Below are positions 20,355 through 31,345 of a stretch of DNA of 64,000 bases, one piece after another. The stretch is from Aradus depressus. Lineage: Eukaryota > Arthropoda > Insecta > Hemiptera > Aradidae. The position numbers and the translations under genes were made by a program. The DNA is taken from positions 78,752,037-78,816,036 of the forward strand of contig OY759214.1 in assembly GCA_963662175.1 (NCBI GenBank), given 5' to 3'. A model generated the notes under the pieces. That model saw nothing but the letters and a program-made list of their open reading frames with translations, did not search any database and was not told the DNA's origin. Each line of letters begins with the position of its first letter. The stretch's first letter is position 1.

Positions 20355-20585
20355 GTTAGTTAGTTTTTATGACTCATGCCCGGGCTTTAACTACGAGGTC
20401 ATATCGCCTACAAGAGCGCTCTTTCGTCACTCTGGTGGACATGAGCCCAACTCCACTATGGTAGTTCTAAATTTTGCCTACCCTAAATTTTTATTCACCT
20501 AGGGCAGGGGTCTTTAACGAGTAGCTGACATCGTACAGACTCGGGACCATCGCTTAACGTCCCATCCGGCGTGCTTGGGTTTGTT
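20355..20585 (-). mobile_element. SINE family 1, 3' part
   Basis: Minus-strand copy from the ACTCATGCCCGGGC 3' end through AAATTTTGCCTACCC to GACGTTAAGC. It breaks off at GGATGGGACGTTAAG, before the head. About 470 bp from an oppositely oriented copy. Confidence 0.8.
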
Positions 20586-21920
20586 GCTATGCATTACAAT
20601 TAAACATTATTTTGGCATATTTCCTACGAAAATTTATGATACATTTTTTGGGGCGCATTAACTTTATTCGTCTCAAATCTAATCATAGTTGATTGGTCAT
20701 TTAATAAGGAACATTTTTGGTAAGACTAATTCTTTGATAGGACTGACCGTTTTCACGTAAATAAAGCAAATGTTCAAAAAAATTGGTTTCAAGAATTGAT
20801 TTTTAGGACGGTTTTCTGCATGTATCTCGTAAGGCGACTTTCGGAAAAATGATTTGCATAAAAAATGTCAATCATATATATAAAGCTGAAAATGTCTGTA
20901 CGTTGTACCGCTATTACTCACGAACGGCTTGATGGATTTGATTAATTTTTTTTTTAATTTGTTCGTCATCGTCTGTGGAAGGTTATAGGTGTATTAGTAC
21001 CTCAATATCTGGTCCATCCCAGCATCCACCCACGCAATCTTTGTAACTCAAAAACCACTGCAATGATTAATGAGGAATCTTTTTGAATAGATAAGTTTTA
21101 TCTACCGGAAGGTTAAGGTCTATTTTTTAATCAACCCCTGGTCCATCCCAGCATCCACTCACGCAATCTTTGTAACTCGAAAACCATTGCAACGATTAAT
21201 GAGAAATCTTTTTGAATAAATTAGTTTTACCTCCAAAGCTAGCGTTACTACAGTTGAAGGACTATAAGCCTTATTCCGTATGAATAATTGAAAATTATAA
21301 CATCATGAATGTACTGTCGAGGAACTGAATAGTCTTATAGGAGATATAGGGAGAAAAGTCAAAGTTCCCCGGGCAACGCTGGGTATTACTGCTAGTATCC
21401 TCTAAAACGTTTATTTGAAGACATTTTTGATTAGTTTATAAATATAAGCTTAATTTGTTAAATGTACTCAGACCCTTAAGTAAAGTCGTCTTAATTTTAG
21501 TATATATAATATACAATATATAGTTGTTTTCTAACAAAATCTAATCAGATTTAAGTTAGCATGTGTGACATCTTCATTTCTTTCAAGTTCATTCTTAGAA
21601 TCTCTTCAGAGTTAGAGAGCTCACAAAATTAAAATTCCATACACGCAAAAACGTGAAATTCTGTTGAAATCTCGATCTCGGATTTTCACACCATCACAAA
21701 ACTTCCTTATGTTAAAGGTATAAGAAATTAAAAATATTAGTGTTTCAATAGTTTTAGTATTCCTCCACGAGCGGATAAGAGAGGGAATAAAGACAAATAT
21801 ACAGTTTTATTTTTCCAACTCGCTCATTTTTATGCCTGGACGCAATAAAGAAATAACAATAAGCAGATAATCCTGACAGAAGTGTTTTTAAAGTACGTCA
21901 ATTTCTACATTTATTCATTA
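20586..21920. repeat. Repeat D, split by Helitron A, then spacer
   Basis: 20640-20871 and 21396-21560 are the two halves of one repeat D copy (AAGGAACATTTTTGGTAAG ... TTTTTGATTAGTTTATAAATATAAGC). 21560-21720 continues with repeat D wording (CGTGAAATTCTGTTGAAATC). 21720-21920 is unassigned. Confidence 0.6.
20872..21395 (+). mobile_element. Non-autonomous Helitron, copy A
   Basis: It begins TCATATATATAAAGCTG after a host A and ends ...GGGTATTACTGCTAG before a host T. This matches Helitron rules: TC start, CTRR end, A/T insertion, no target duplication. A GC-rich stretch with hairpin potential (CCCCGGGCAACGCTGGG) lies just before the end. It is 524 bp and non-coding, with the typical phrase ACTCACGAACGGCTTGATGG near the start and an internal direct repeat (TGGTCCATCCCAGCATCCAC twice). 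It is inserted in repeat D. Confidence 0.8.
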
Positions 21921-22448
21921 CTAGCAGTAATACCCGGCGTTGCCCGGGGAACTTTGACTTTTCTCACAATATCTCCTATAAGGCTATTCAGTTCCTCGAC
22001 AGTACATTCATGATGTTATAATTTTCAATTATTCATACGGAATAAGGCTTATTTATAGTCCTTCAACTGTAGTAACGCTAGCTTTGGAGCTAAAACTAAT
22101 TTATTCAAAAAGATTTCTCATTAATCGTTGCAATGGTTTTCGAGTTACAAAGATTGCGTGAGTGGATGCTGGGATGGACCAGGGGTTGATTAAAAAATAG
22201 ACCTTAACCTTCCGGTAGATAAAACTTATATATTCAAAAAGATTCCTCATTAATCATTGCAGTGGTTTTTGAGTTACAAAGATTGCGTGGGTGGATGCTG
22301 GGATGGACCAGATATTGAGGTACTAATACGCCTATAACCTTTCACAGACGATGACGAACAAATTTTTAAAAAAATTAATCAAATCCATCAAGCCGTTCGT
22401 GAGTTATAGCGGTACAACGCACAGACATCTTCAGCTTTATATATATGA
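21921..22448 (-). mobile_element. Non-autonomous Helitron, copy B (inverted)
   Basis: Near-identical, reverse-complement partner of copy A: CTAGCAGTAATACCC at the left and AGCTTTATATATATGA at the right, again between host A and T. It is 528 bp. Spacer between the copies is 525 bp. Both have the duplicated internal phrase, so they derive from one source. Confidence 0.8.
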
Positions 22449-22991
22449 TATTGTGTGGTTTTTTGGGGGTAATCAGGATAACTGAACAAAAAATAAATCA
22501 GGATAAGTAAAATATTGAAATGATGAATTCAAATATAAAAAGTTTCTTGCCATATGCGCTGGCTGGAATGGTATGCATATGTTAATATGGGCCCATGTAA
22601 CGAGGAGCCCCGAAGAGCCCTGAAGTATGCAAATATCTACTCGACGTTATCACCCCAACGTCTCGTGCTAAATGGGAAATGACAGCCTTGTCGGACGCAT
22701 TATCGGTCTCCATCTCATCAGGTTTTTATAAAGAGAAGGCCGATGAGGCGGATGAATCGGTTGAGGAAAACAACCAAAATAGATGCTTCCACTTGCACGA
22801 GCAGCCACTCAGTAATCTGTAATAAATGACAAGTGCATCTGTCAACAGTAAATAATTGTCTGTCAGAGAGGAGCTAGAGAACGAATGGTGATCTTGTTTG
22901 CGAGAGGAATTTGGCGCCAGATAAATGTACTGTATTTACCATACATTCAAAGAACATGAAATTTTAAATGTCTACCTTCCATCTGATTCAT
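22449..22991. other. Non-repetitive intronic island
   Basis: 22550-22925 lacks the window's repeat words and is higher in GC, with ATGCAAAT at about 22627 and a purine-rich stretch at 22720-22780. No frame or exon is convincing. It could be intronic regulatory sequence, but nothing in the sequence proves it. Confidence 0.3.
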
Positions 22992-23222
22992 TTTAGCCGA
23001 AATCAAAAAAAATTATGACCACTTTACTTTGGGGCCTAAATACATTTTCCAGGATATCGCTTATATTTATGACCTAATCAAAAATGTGCCTTTCTGTTTT
23101 ATTCACAACTTTTGTTTGAAGAAATTTTTGATTAGGTCATAAATATAAACTGTATCTTGTAAAATGTATTTAGGCCCCGAAGTAAAGTGGTCTTAATATT
23201 CGTCTGATTTCGGCTAAAATCT
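22992..23222. repeat. Inverted repeat made of two repeat D pieces
   Basis: AGCCGAAATC ... TATTTATGACCTAATCAAAA on the left and its near reverse complement TTTTGATTAGGTCATAAATA ... GATTTCGGCT on the right, about 95 bp each with about 40 bp between. Confidence 0.75.
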
Positions 23223-23302
23223 AATCTAAACTAAGTTAGTATATAAGTTCGTTGCTCCAGAGTTAAAGCGCTCACAAAGTTCCAATCACCTACTAATCAA
23301 TG

Positions 23303-23603
23303 AGGGCGCCGGCAGCTCAAGATCGCGTGTTCGAAACCCGGCCGAGACCTTTAGGCTTTTTATTTAGATGAAAAACCTTGAGCACGCCGTCCTTCTGATG
23401 AGATGTTAAGCGATTGTCTCGAGCCTGTACGTTGTCAAGTACTCGTTAAAGCTCTTTACCTTTGTTGAATAAAAATTTAGGCTACACAAAATTTAGGACT
23501 GACATAGTAGAATTGGGCTCATGCCCACGCACTCTGGTAGTAGGCGATATGACCTAGTTGTTAAAACCTGGGCATGAGTCACAATAACTAACAGACAGAC
23601 ATC
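23303..23603 (+). mobile_element. SINE family 1, nearly complete
   Basis: GGGCGCCGGCAGCTC head with an internal head deletion (A-box region runs straight into CAAGATCGCG), intact B-box GTTCGAAACCC, full body, and 3' end GGGCATGAGTCACAATAACT. Confidence 0.85.
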
Positions 23604-23740
23604 ATCGTTTTTTCTATTATTAAAGCAATCCTCCATTGTATAATAAATACAATACTCGGAATATAAAATAAGTTGGAGAAGCAGTAAGGATGTCTAGATA
23701 CCCGACCATATGCAGTAGTTGGGAGTGATTTAATGATCCG

Positions 23741-24307
23741 CTGGTGATCGTGTCTGATTGTGATTTATACAGATGATCGTTAGCGGGCCAAGTGATTCAA
23801 TCACAGTCCTTCAATCACTTGATTGTTAGTATCGCTTCAATTGCGCTACTCACTTAGGAACCGTGAATCGCTATTTTCATATCTTAGATCCCCTCACTCC
23901 AAATTAAGCTATGACAGTTTGTCGTTTAAAAATCATCAATAATGCTCTAATTATTTTAGGAGTTCTCTCATTTTCATTCTTTAACTTTCAAATAAATAGA
24001 AATTATTTGAGAGAAATTTTACTTTCAATTTAATTTAATTAAGCTATTTTAATTTTTAAATCTTGCTCTGTTTATATTTGAAACATTAATGATCATAAAA
24101 ATGTAAATAGCAACTCTTAACATTATGGTTATGATACCAGGAACAAAGGAGTACAAAGGAATCAACATCCCCACTTCTCGAAATCATCTGGTGATCGTGT
24201 CTGATTGTGATTTATACAGATGATCATTAGCGGGCCAAGTGATTCAATCACTTGATAGTTAGTATCGCTTCAATCGCGGAACCGTGAATCCTATTTTCAT
24301 ATCTTAG
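23741..24307 (+). repeat. Direct repeat pair 23741-23887 and 24190-24307
   Basis: GGTGATCGTGTCTGATTGTG through ATTTTCATATCTTAG is present twice, 450 bp apart. The second copy lacks a piece between two CAATCAC words, as expected from short-repeat deletion. The sequence between is AT-rich without a gene. Confidence 0.8.
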
Positions 24308-24423
24308 GTACAATGAAAACATTTAAAATTCAATTAAAAATATTTTTGTTAGAGGAAACACTTTATTCCGAAACGAATTTTTTCTGTTCAAAAAAAAAAA
24401 AAAAAACTATCATGTAATAGTCG

Positions 24424-24597
24424 TTAGTTCGTTATTGTGACTCATTCCTGGGGTTTAAGTACGAGGTCATATCGCCTAGAGTACGTGAGCCCGACTCTAC
24501 TACGGGAGACCTAAATTTTGCCTACTCTAAAGTTTTTAATCACCTAGGGGTCTTTAACAGGCTTAACGTCCCATCCGAAGGACGGCGTGCTCAAGTT
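24424..24597 (-). mobile_element. SINE family 1, 3' part with deletion
   Basis: ACTCATTCCTGGGGTTTAAG (decayed 3' end), AGCCCGACTCTACTACGGG, CGTCCCATCCGAAGGACGGC. The head is absent. Confidence 0.75.
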
Positions 24598-24749
24598 CAT
24601 AACAGTCGTGTTTTGTATTTAAAACCTTTAATTAATATTTTGCCTACATTTTTTTTTTCTTGTCATGGGTTCTCCACCAATATTATAAACTTTTTGGGTG
24701 CACTTTGCACGTGTATAGTCTTACGTCGAGAGAGCTCAGAGTATGGACA

Positions 24750-25012
24750 TCACAGGGCTTAAGTGAGGCCACGGCTGGTAAGGGACGATCATCGGCCGAT
24801 TAATCTGACTATATATGACCGTCCACAGTCCGTCATACTGCTTTCAACCGCTCCCTCCAGAAGCAAACTAGCCGGGCAGCTGGTCTCTGTCACTAGCTAC
24901 CGAAGGTCCAGTAGGATCCCACGAATCAACTCCACTCTGGCCTGTTCATACAGTGAACACTCCACAACTACAAGTTCTGCAGTCTCAAGATGCGCCCGCA
25001 TGATTGGTATAA
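24750..25012 (-). mobile_element. LINE fragment, C-terminal end
   Basis: The minus strand reads AHLETAELVVVECSLYEQAR, then VELIRG, clearly related to ETAEHVVLECPLYDQARVEL of the 16.6 kb LINE. It is truncated on both sides and joins a repeat D end (TTGGTATAAGAAAGTCCTG) at about 25001-25022. Confidence 0.75.
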
Positions 25013-26255
25013 GAAAGTCCTGTTAGATTATTTAAGTATTGAGTAGCACATCGTTTTAAATTAATGATCAAGGACACTTTCTAATAAGTAGACCTGATAT
25101 CATATTTTCAGGGAATGTTGGCAATGAACCAATAAATATTCGAGAAAAATAAAAAAAAATGATTTGGATTTATCTGGTGTATTTTTATATTTTTTAAAGA
25201 GTTTCAGAAAAAAACTATTACGAAGGTTTCGCAGAAATATTATCCATCGGCAAGTCTAATAGCTGTCGTTGCATACACAGTAAGCAATAATGTTTAATTG
25301 TGGCATTCCACTATTCATTGCAATGCACACGCGCATTACTATGGTTTTATGCTAATACGCCTCTCTCCATGGAGTATGCAGTCTTACATAACTTAAGTCT
25401 AATAATGTGCCATCACATAAGGGGGGACATTGGTATCTGAATCGGCCTTAAGTATGAATTAAATAACTATTGGCTGAGAAGCAACCTCTAGAAAACAGGA
25501 TTGTTACCATAAAGCCAGTCCTTCCTCCCCCAACAGACGACATTTAAATAATAGAATGAATCATGGACATTGGTTATTTTTTTTTTTGCTTTTTTCTTTA
25601 TACCTTCAGTAAAACTTAACAATATGAAATCTGAAATGATGATGTCACGTTTGCTAACACGCTTTGATTAGATTAGGCCAGGAATCAGAAGAAAACTAAA
25701 AGTCCCCTTTATTACCAATCAAAAATCTCTTTAAATAAAAGATGCAAAGAAAACTGAAAGGGCCCATTTTATATTGAATATGATTTTTCGAAGGTACCTC
25801 CGCTTGCGAGATACATATCAAAAATCGTACAAAAACGTCGTTTTGAAACCTTTTTTTTTTTTACATTTGCTTAATTCACGCAAAAACTATTAGTTCTATC
25901 GAAAAATTGTTTATTATAAAAAATGTTCCTTATTAAATTTCCAACTACCAAAATACTAACATATGAGATAAAACCAATAAGAACAAAGTTATGGCGCTAC
26001 AAAAAACGTACAAGACATTTCTATAGGAAATACATATTTCTAAGTAATGTTTAAGTTGCGACGCATAGCGATTTAAAATATATTTTTATTAATAGTAGTT
26101 TTTTTTTATTGAAAAGGATAACAAATAAAAGGTAATTGAAATGAACTATAGCAAAACTGTCTTATACCAACGATTTTTGTATAAATTCATTTCATACTGG
26201 TATTACTGGGTGTGAGAGTGTTCTGTATAAAGAAAGTTCTGTTATAGCCACATAC
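25013..26255. repeat. Unassigned sequence, then repeat D block
   Basis: 25030-25660 holds no recognisable feature. 25660-26230 is a repeat D copy (CAATCAAAAATCTC, ATTTTTCGAAGG, ATATCAAAAATCGTAC ... TTTCATACTGGTATTACTGG). Confidence 0.5.
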
Positions 26256-26267
26256 ATATTTTTATTA

Positions 26268-26610
26268 GAGGGCGCCGGTTCAGTGGTATGCTTGCTTGCC
26301 ATCTCAGCTCAAGATCGTGGGTTCGAAACCCGACCGAGGCCCTTAGTTTATTTCATCTGGGAGGTAAAATAAACTTAAGCACATCGTTCTTCGGATGGGA
26401 CTTCAGCGATGGTCCCGAGCCTGTACGATGTCAGGTACTCGTTAAAGACCCCTGCCCTAGGTGAATAAAAATTTAGGGTAGGCAAAATTTAGGACCCCAT
26501 AATAGAGTCGGACTCATGTCCATCAGAGTGACGAAAGAGCGCTCTGGTAGTAGGCGATATGACCTCGTAGTTAAAACCCGGGCATGAGTCATAAAACCTA
26601 AACGTAACCT
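26268..26610 (+). mobile_element. SINE family 1, full length with target duplication
   Basis: A tRNA-like head (GGTTCAGTGGTATG near the A-box; GGGTTCGAAACCC B-box at about 26319), body and GGGCATGAGTCATAA end. A perfect 12-bp target duplication, ATATTTTTATTA, stands at 26256-26267 and 26611-26622. It is the best reference copy of this family in the window. Pol III promoter function is inferred from the boxes. Confidence 0.9.
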
Positions 26611-26622
26611 ATATTTTTATTA

Positions 26623-27511
26623 TTTTTTTTGTGACAATATCTCTATTTTAAAGTCCAATTCGGGCAGAAAGGATGAGATCTGTACAGGTTCCTGCCATTT
26701 TTTAGCTCGTTACGAGAACCATCACGGCACGAGGAGAATCAATTGATATTTTTTTAATGTGATGTCATTTAATTTACAGAAACAAACGCGGTCCAATGGC
26801 TACAATTTGTTGCGATTCTTCAGGATCCTTGTCTGTTTAGGTCAATAAGTATCGAACAATCTTTCAAGTGTCAAGAAACTTCTGCGCTGTTATATGCTAA
26901 GAGTTGTTTGTCATAAAGTGTTTGGATGTAGAACCAAAATAAATAGCATCTTTATTTATATTCAGTCGAGATATAAATTGGGATTGCAAGTTTTGGCCGT
27001 CTGCCAAGAGGACCAAATATCTAGGCCTCCCTGACTCACTTCCAGAAATACATACATCTTTTCTTCTGGTTCTACCATTATAACTTCCCCAGCTCTATAA
27101 CGTATAGGGGAAGTTATGGAATCTGACAGAAATTCAATGTTAACAACGCCAACACATTACATTAATATGCACAATAATGCCGAGAGGGGAGGGAAAGCGA
27201 ACTTGATTGTCATGGATCACATACATTTTTATAGAAATAAAAATTAAAGTTGTTAATTTTGTTCAGTGGCCCCTAGGGTTCATAAACCCTCAAAATTAGA
27301 ACCGAAACTACAATAGAAAGTAATTATGTTCTATAAGCTAGTTATTACAATGTCCTCTGTATAATGCCTCGACTCCAACCAGTTTCTAATATCCTCGAGA
27401 AACCACATTCTCGTTAACTAAACAATTGGTTTTTTTTGTCTAAAAAGATCATCATCAAAATATATTATAAAGAACTAGCTATGGGTAACAATGGGTTCTT
27501 ATTGAGTATTA
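26623..27511. other. Unassigned intronic sequence
   Basis: 27083-27140 contains a repeat A terminal palindrome (AACTTCCCCAGCTC ... AGGGGAAGTTATGG). Otherwise no gene or known repeat. Confidence 0.35.
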
Positions 27512-27660
27512 CAATTCCGGGATCCCGAAATCCCTGCATTTTTCACTTTACTAACTCGGGATTCAAATTTTCAATTCCGGGATTTTCGGGATTTATTTTA
27601 TTTTAAGTTTTTATTAATTTTTTAATTATCTATATTTTAAAAAACGTATCTATGTATTAG
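27512..27660 (+). mobile_element. hAT-like end fragment
   Basis: CAATTCCGGGATCCCGAAAT with two further CCGGGATTTTCGGGAT-type words, then an AT-rich segment that matches the inverted right end of the 37 kb element. This is one end only. Confidence 0.5.
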
Positions 27661-27844
27661 AGATGTTTTCTCCAGAGATCTTGTGGAAGTTCATTGTAAA
27701 TACTACTGAATAAAACACTTAGAACAAGTCAAAAAATTCCACTATATTTATTTATAATACACAATATATTTCGTTGGTTAGAGCATTGTCAAGTGTACAG
27801 GATACAGACTTATGACTGGTGGTAATATTTTGAAAAAAGTCAAG

Positions 27845-28215
27845 ATAGAGGAGGGAGGAGGGGGTAGTGGGGTGGGGGGGGGGGGGGAGGAGGGGAAGAT
27901 TTATTTCAATTTAAGTTGACCTAGTAAGTGTCTGTGTTTATTAGTTTTTTTTAGTTTTAATTGTGATATAGGTAATATTTTATTATTGAGACTTAGTTAA
28001 TACGTTAATATTGAGATATAGTTAATATTGTGGTATAGGTAATAGGTTAATATTGAGATATAGTTAATATTGTGGTGTAGGTAATAGGTTAATATTGAGA
28101 TATATTATTTAATTATTTTTCTGATTAAATTGTGATATTGTATGGTAGTCCCCCCCCCCCCCCCCCTCCTGTTCTGTCCCCCTCCTTCACTCTTCCCCTC
28201 CTACCCCCCCTCACC
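27845..28215. repeat. G-rich and C-rich tracts flanking a 42-bp tandem
   Basis: Left tract (27845-27898) is G-rich on the plus strand with a G14 run. Right tract (28150-28215) is C-rich with a C17 run. Between them TTGAGATATAGTTAATATTG repeats at 28011, 28053 and 28095 (42-bp period). The tracts are complementary in composition and could pair or form G-quadruplexes on opposite strands. Confidence 0.7.
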
Positions 28216-29191
28216 ACCTACCCTCTATGTAAATGGCAGCAAAGAAAAAAACACAGTTCTCTTCTCTGATATAAACTCGCTCATACCATGACATGGGTAT
28301 AAGAAAGTCATATTAAGTCCCATTACATTTTTTTTTACTCGTATAACTGGTTAAAGAGTATTCGTTTACGTCTCCTCTACTTCTATTCCAAATATGGAAC
28401 TACTCCATTAAAATAATTATGAAATATATATCTAATTATTTTCCAAATTATTAAAAAGAAAAAACAATTGTTTGAAGTTATTATTGAAACATTATTTAGA
28501 AAAGACCCTACAGATGGTTATTGTACAGCCTTTGGAGAGTTATGATTTTGTTTGCAATGATTCCATCTCAAATTTGAAGGTTTACTGGATATTAGACTTA
28601 GTAAAACTAAAAGAAAACGGTTTTCAAAATGTTTTAAGGCGTTTTTCGGCAAGAATCTTGCAAACCGAGCTATAAGTTTTATTCCGAGAGATTCTTGAGG
28701 TACACAAATATAAGTGATCTTCGTAAAAATGTAGTGGTTATAATTGAGTTATGTTTCAGTCACATCACAATTTTTCTATTTATTTACCATGCTAGCTATA
28801 GAAGGAGACTAACATTAGTAGTCTGTAGAGGTGGATGTGTCGGGTTGTTTTCGAGGTTCCACTATTGTTTAGTCTAGAGTGGATGGGAACTATGCAATGG
28901 GGCAACGATCTCTACCATAGCATGCCACTCAATCAGGCCATAGCACGGTGTTCAGCTTCCTCATAGCAGAGTGCTCATGTGCCAGCTCCGTCTTCGGCTA
29001 GCGTTGTAGGCTATGGAATAAGTGAATATATAATAGGATAATAGTCGACACTCCATTAGCCACGCCCCTTGGTTCCACAGGAAGCACGGATAATGCAATA
29101 GTGCGGATAACAGAGGGTTTTAAGTTTTGAGCAATAAATGTCTATTTACTCGAATTAAACAATCATCTGATGAATTATAAGTTAAGTTTAG
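28216..29191. other. Unassigned intronic sequence
   Basis: Two short plus-strand frames (28472-28675, 28695-28877) have no recognisable domain. 28850-29120 is more GC-rich and not repeated elsewhere in the window. No splice-supported exon found. Confidence 0.25.
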
Positions 29192-29527
29192 TTAGTTAGT
29201 TATTATGACTCATGCCCGGGCTTTAAATACGAGGTCATATCGCCTACTACCAGAGCGTTCTTTCGTCACTCTGGTGGAGCCCGACTCTACTGTGGGAGTC
29301 CTAAATTTTGCTTACCCTAAATTGTTATTCACCTAGGGTAAGGGTCTTTAACGTGTACCTGACATCGTACAGGCTCGGGACCATCGCTTAACGTCCCATC
29401 CGAAGGACGGCGTGCTTAAGTTTATTTTACCTCCCAGATAAAATAAACTAAGGGTCTCGGCCGGGTTTCGAACCCACGACCTTGAGCTCAGAAGGCAAGC
29501 ATGCATACCACTGAGCTACCGATGTTA
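29192..29527 (-). mobile_element. SINE family 1, full length
   Basis: From AGTTAGTTATTATGACTCAT (3' end) to CACTGAGCTACCGATG (head). B-box GGTTTCGAACCC is intact on the minus strand. An internal TTGAGCTCAGAAGGCAAGC head variant is shared with the 35.0, 46.0 and 48.0 kb copies. Confidence 0.9.
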
Positions 29528-30560
29528 AGGTTAAAAAATATAAATAAGATATTGATGAATAAAAAAATATAATGTGTATATACATGTATACAGTAAAAAA
29601 GGACTGAATCGAATCAAAAAAACAAAAATATAAACCTATGTACTTTTTGTTCTATGAAATTGTTTTAGGTAAAAAATATGTTTTTTTTTTTTTTTTTTAT
29701 CATTTTCCTTTTGTTTTTTAAATATTACTTAGCGAAGTTCTCTGCTGTTTATACAGCTTTTCTTTTTTACTACTGTGGAGACATCTAGCGGTCAAATTGG
29801 CCACTAAACTAGAGGTAAAATTTGCTACAGGAGCGATGTAGTTCTGTTTGTTTTGTACTATTGTGGAAACCTCAAGCAGCCCAATTGGCCACTAATCATA
29901 CTTTGGCCATTAGATGGCGCTGTACGTATTATTGAATCCAAATATGAATTTTAATATTCATAATTCAGGAAAAAATACAATAAATCATAGAAAATAAGCT
30001 ATCATGGATGCAGCATTTTTTTCTGTGAGCTGATATAAATAAGCGATACCATTCTTATAAGGATTGGAATGATATTTTCAGTCCACAAAGTTCCTATCTA
30101 CAACAAAAACTCAGTTTCAATACGAGTGAGAAGCATTTGGCCGCTAAGTCGTAAGACCAACACCCCAAGGTAATCCTACCTACATATTTTCAGTTATTAC
30201 CCGACATAACTATAAAGTTAACCTGCTCATAAATTCTATATTTTATAAATAATATGAAAGGCAAAACCATGGGTTTGTTGAAGTGAGGTTTTCCTGGCTT
30301 TCCCAACACCTTCGAGGAGCTGTGAAGCCACAGGAACTTCATTGGGCTTGCGGTTTAGCTATAGACCAACCTTTCACTTACATATTTCTTCACTCTGCTT
30401 CATAAATATATTTTCTTGAACATTTTAGTTAAAGACACATTCTAGAAAATATTATTTGACTTTTTTATTTATTTGTTATTTTTGGGGTGTCAGTCAACCC
30501 AAAAGATCATTGTTCAGTTCATCCATGAATTCAACTTTTGTCAATCTCTTCAGTGCTGCT
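29528..30560. other. Intronic sequence with a small direct duplication
   Basis: ACTACTGTGGAGACATCTAG...AATTGGCCACTAA (29769-29808) recurs in diverged form at 29856-29897, followed by GCCATTAGATGGCGCTGT (29907-29924). The rest is unassigned. Confidence 0.4.
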
Positions 30561-30569
30561 AACCATTAA

Positions 30570-30740
30570 CTTATAAGCAGAGCCCGGATTTTTATGCAGT
30601 CAAAAACTGCGAAATATGCCATATAATATGCAGTAAAAAAACGTATATTATGCAGCAAAAATGCTTTAAATATGCAATAAAACAACAAAAATATTCAAAT
30701 ATATTAATGTGCAGTAAAATAATTCCATAAGTTCTGAACT
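30570..30740 (+). repeat. Repeat with AGAGCCCGGATTTTTATGCAG start
   Basis: A run of ATATGCAGTAAAA-like words follows a GAGCCCGG start that also appears at 12720. It resembles the end of a DNA transposon, but no partner is visible. Confidence 0.35.
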
Positions 30741-30904
30741 GAAAAAGAAATTGGAGGAGGAAATTCAAAAATTGAAGCTAAATGACAACATTTTGTTGTA
30801 TTTTTTTTTACACCAAAATATGATAATACAAATCGGACGAACAAAAAAATCAAAATATAAACGTACATCTTTTCTATTGAAAGTCTCGGTACAATGTTTC
30901 AATT

Positions 30905-31345
30905 TACAGGAAAACGGTGAACTAGCTTTCTGCATTTTTCAGAAAAAAAACCCATTAAGGTGTAGTCCAGGTCCACGTCGTAGATTTTCCGTGAAAACGT
31001 CGGGATATATTTCGGCGAATATTTTTATGTTTCACTTTGAGTCCTAGTAGTGCTCCTCAATTTCTTTACAATGACACCCGAATCAACGTCCTATCTAAAC
31101 GCGTTATCACGCTACACTAATTTCTAATTTTACACAACGCTAATTCGCAACAATCATCCACCGGCGTCCACAATAGCCCGATAACATCACAGGTAAAACA
31201 AACACTGCACAACAAACACGTACAGACATGCTCTATCCATTGTGATCTCAACTGTTATTATCGCATTATTAATCTCGTAGTTATTATCGATTAAAATCGG
31301 ACGGTATTTTGTAACACAAGAAAATTTGACGAGCGATTAGACGTT
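30905..31345 (-). repeat. Long repeat, copy 1 (inverted partner 62168-62800)
   Basis: The reverse complement matches 62168-62800 over GACGTGAAAACGTCT, CTCAAAGTGAAAC, ATATTCGCCGAAATATAT and CGACGTTTTCACGGAAAATC. This copy lacks about 230 bp present in the partner. The mixture of a long non-coding part and a short basic coding part suggests the end of a mobile element. Confidence 0.65.

Noticed and set aside
26268..26610. tRNA gene
   Set aside because: A and B boxes are present but the sequence continues into a repeated body with a shared 3' end and a target duplication, so it is a SINE.
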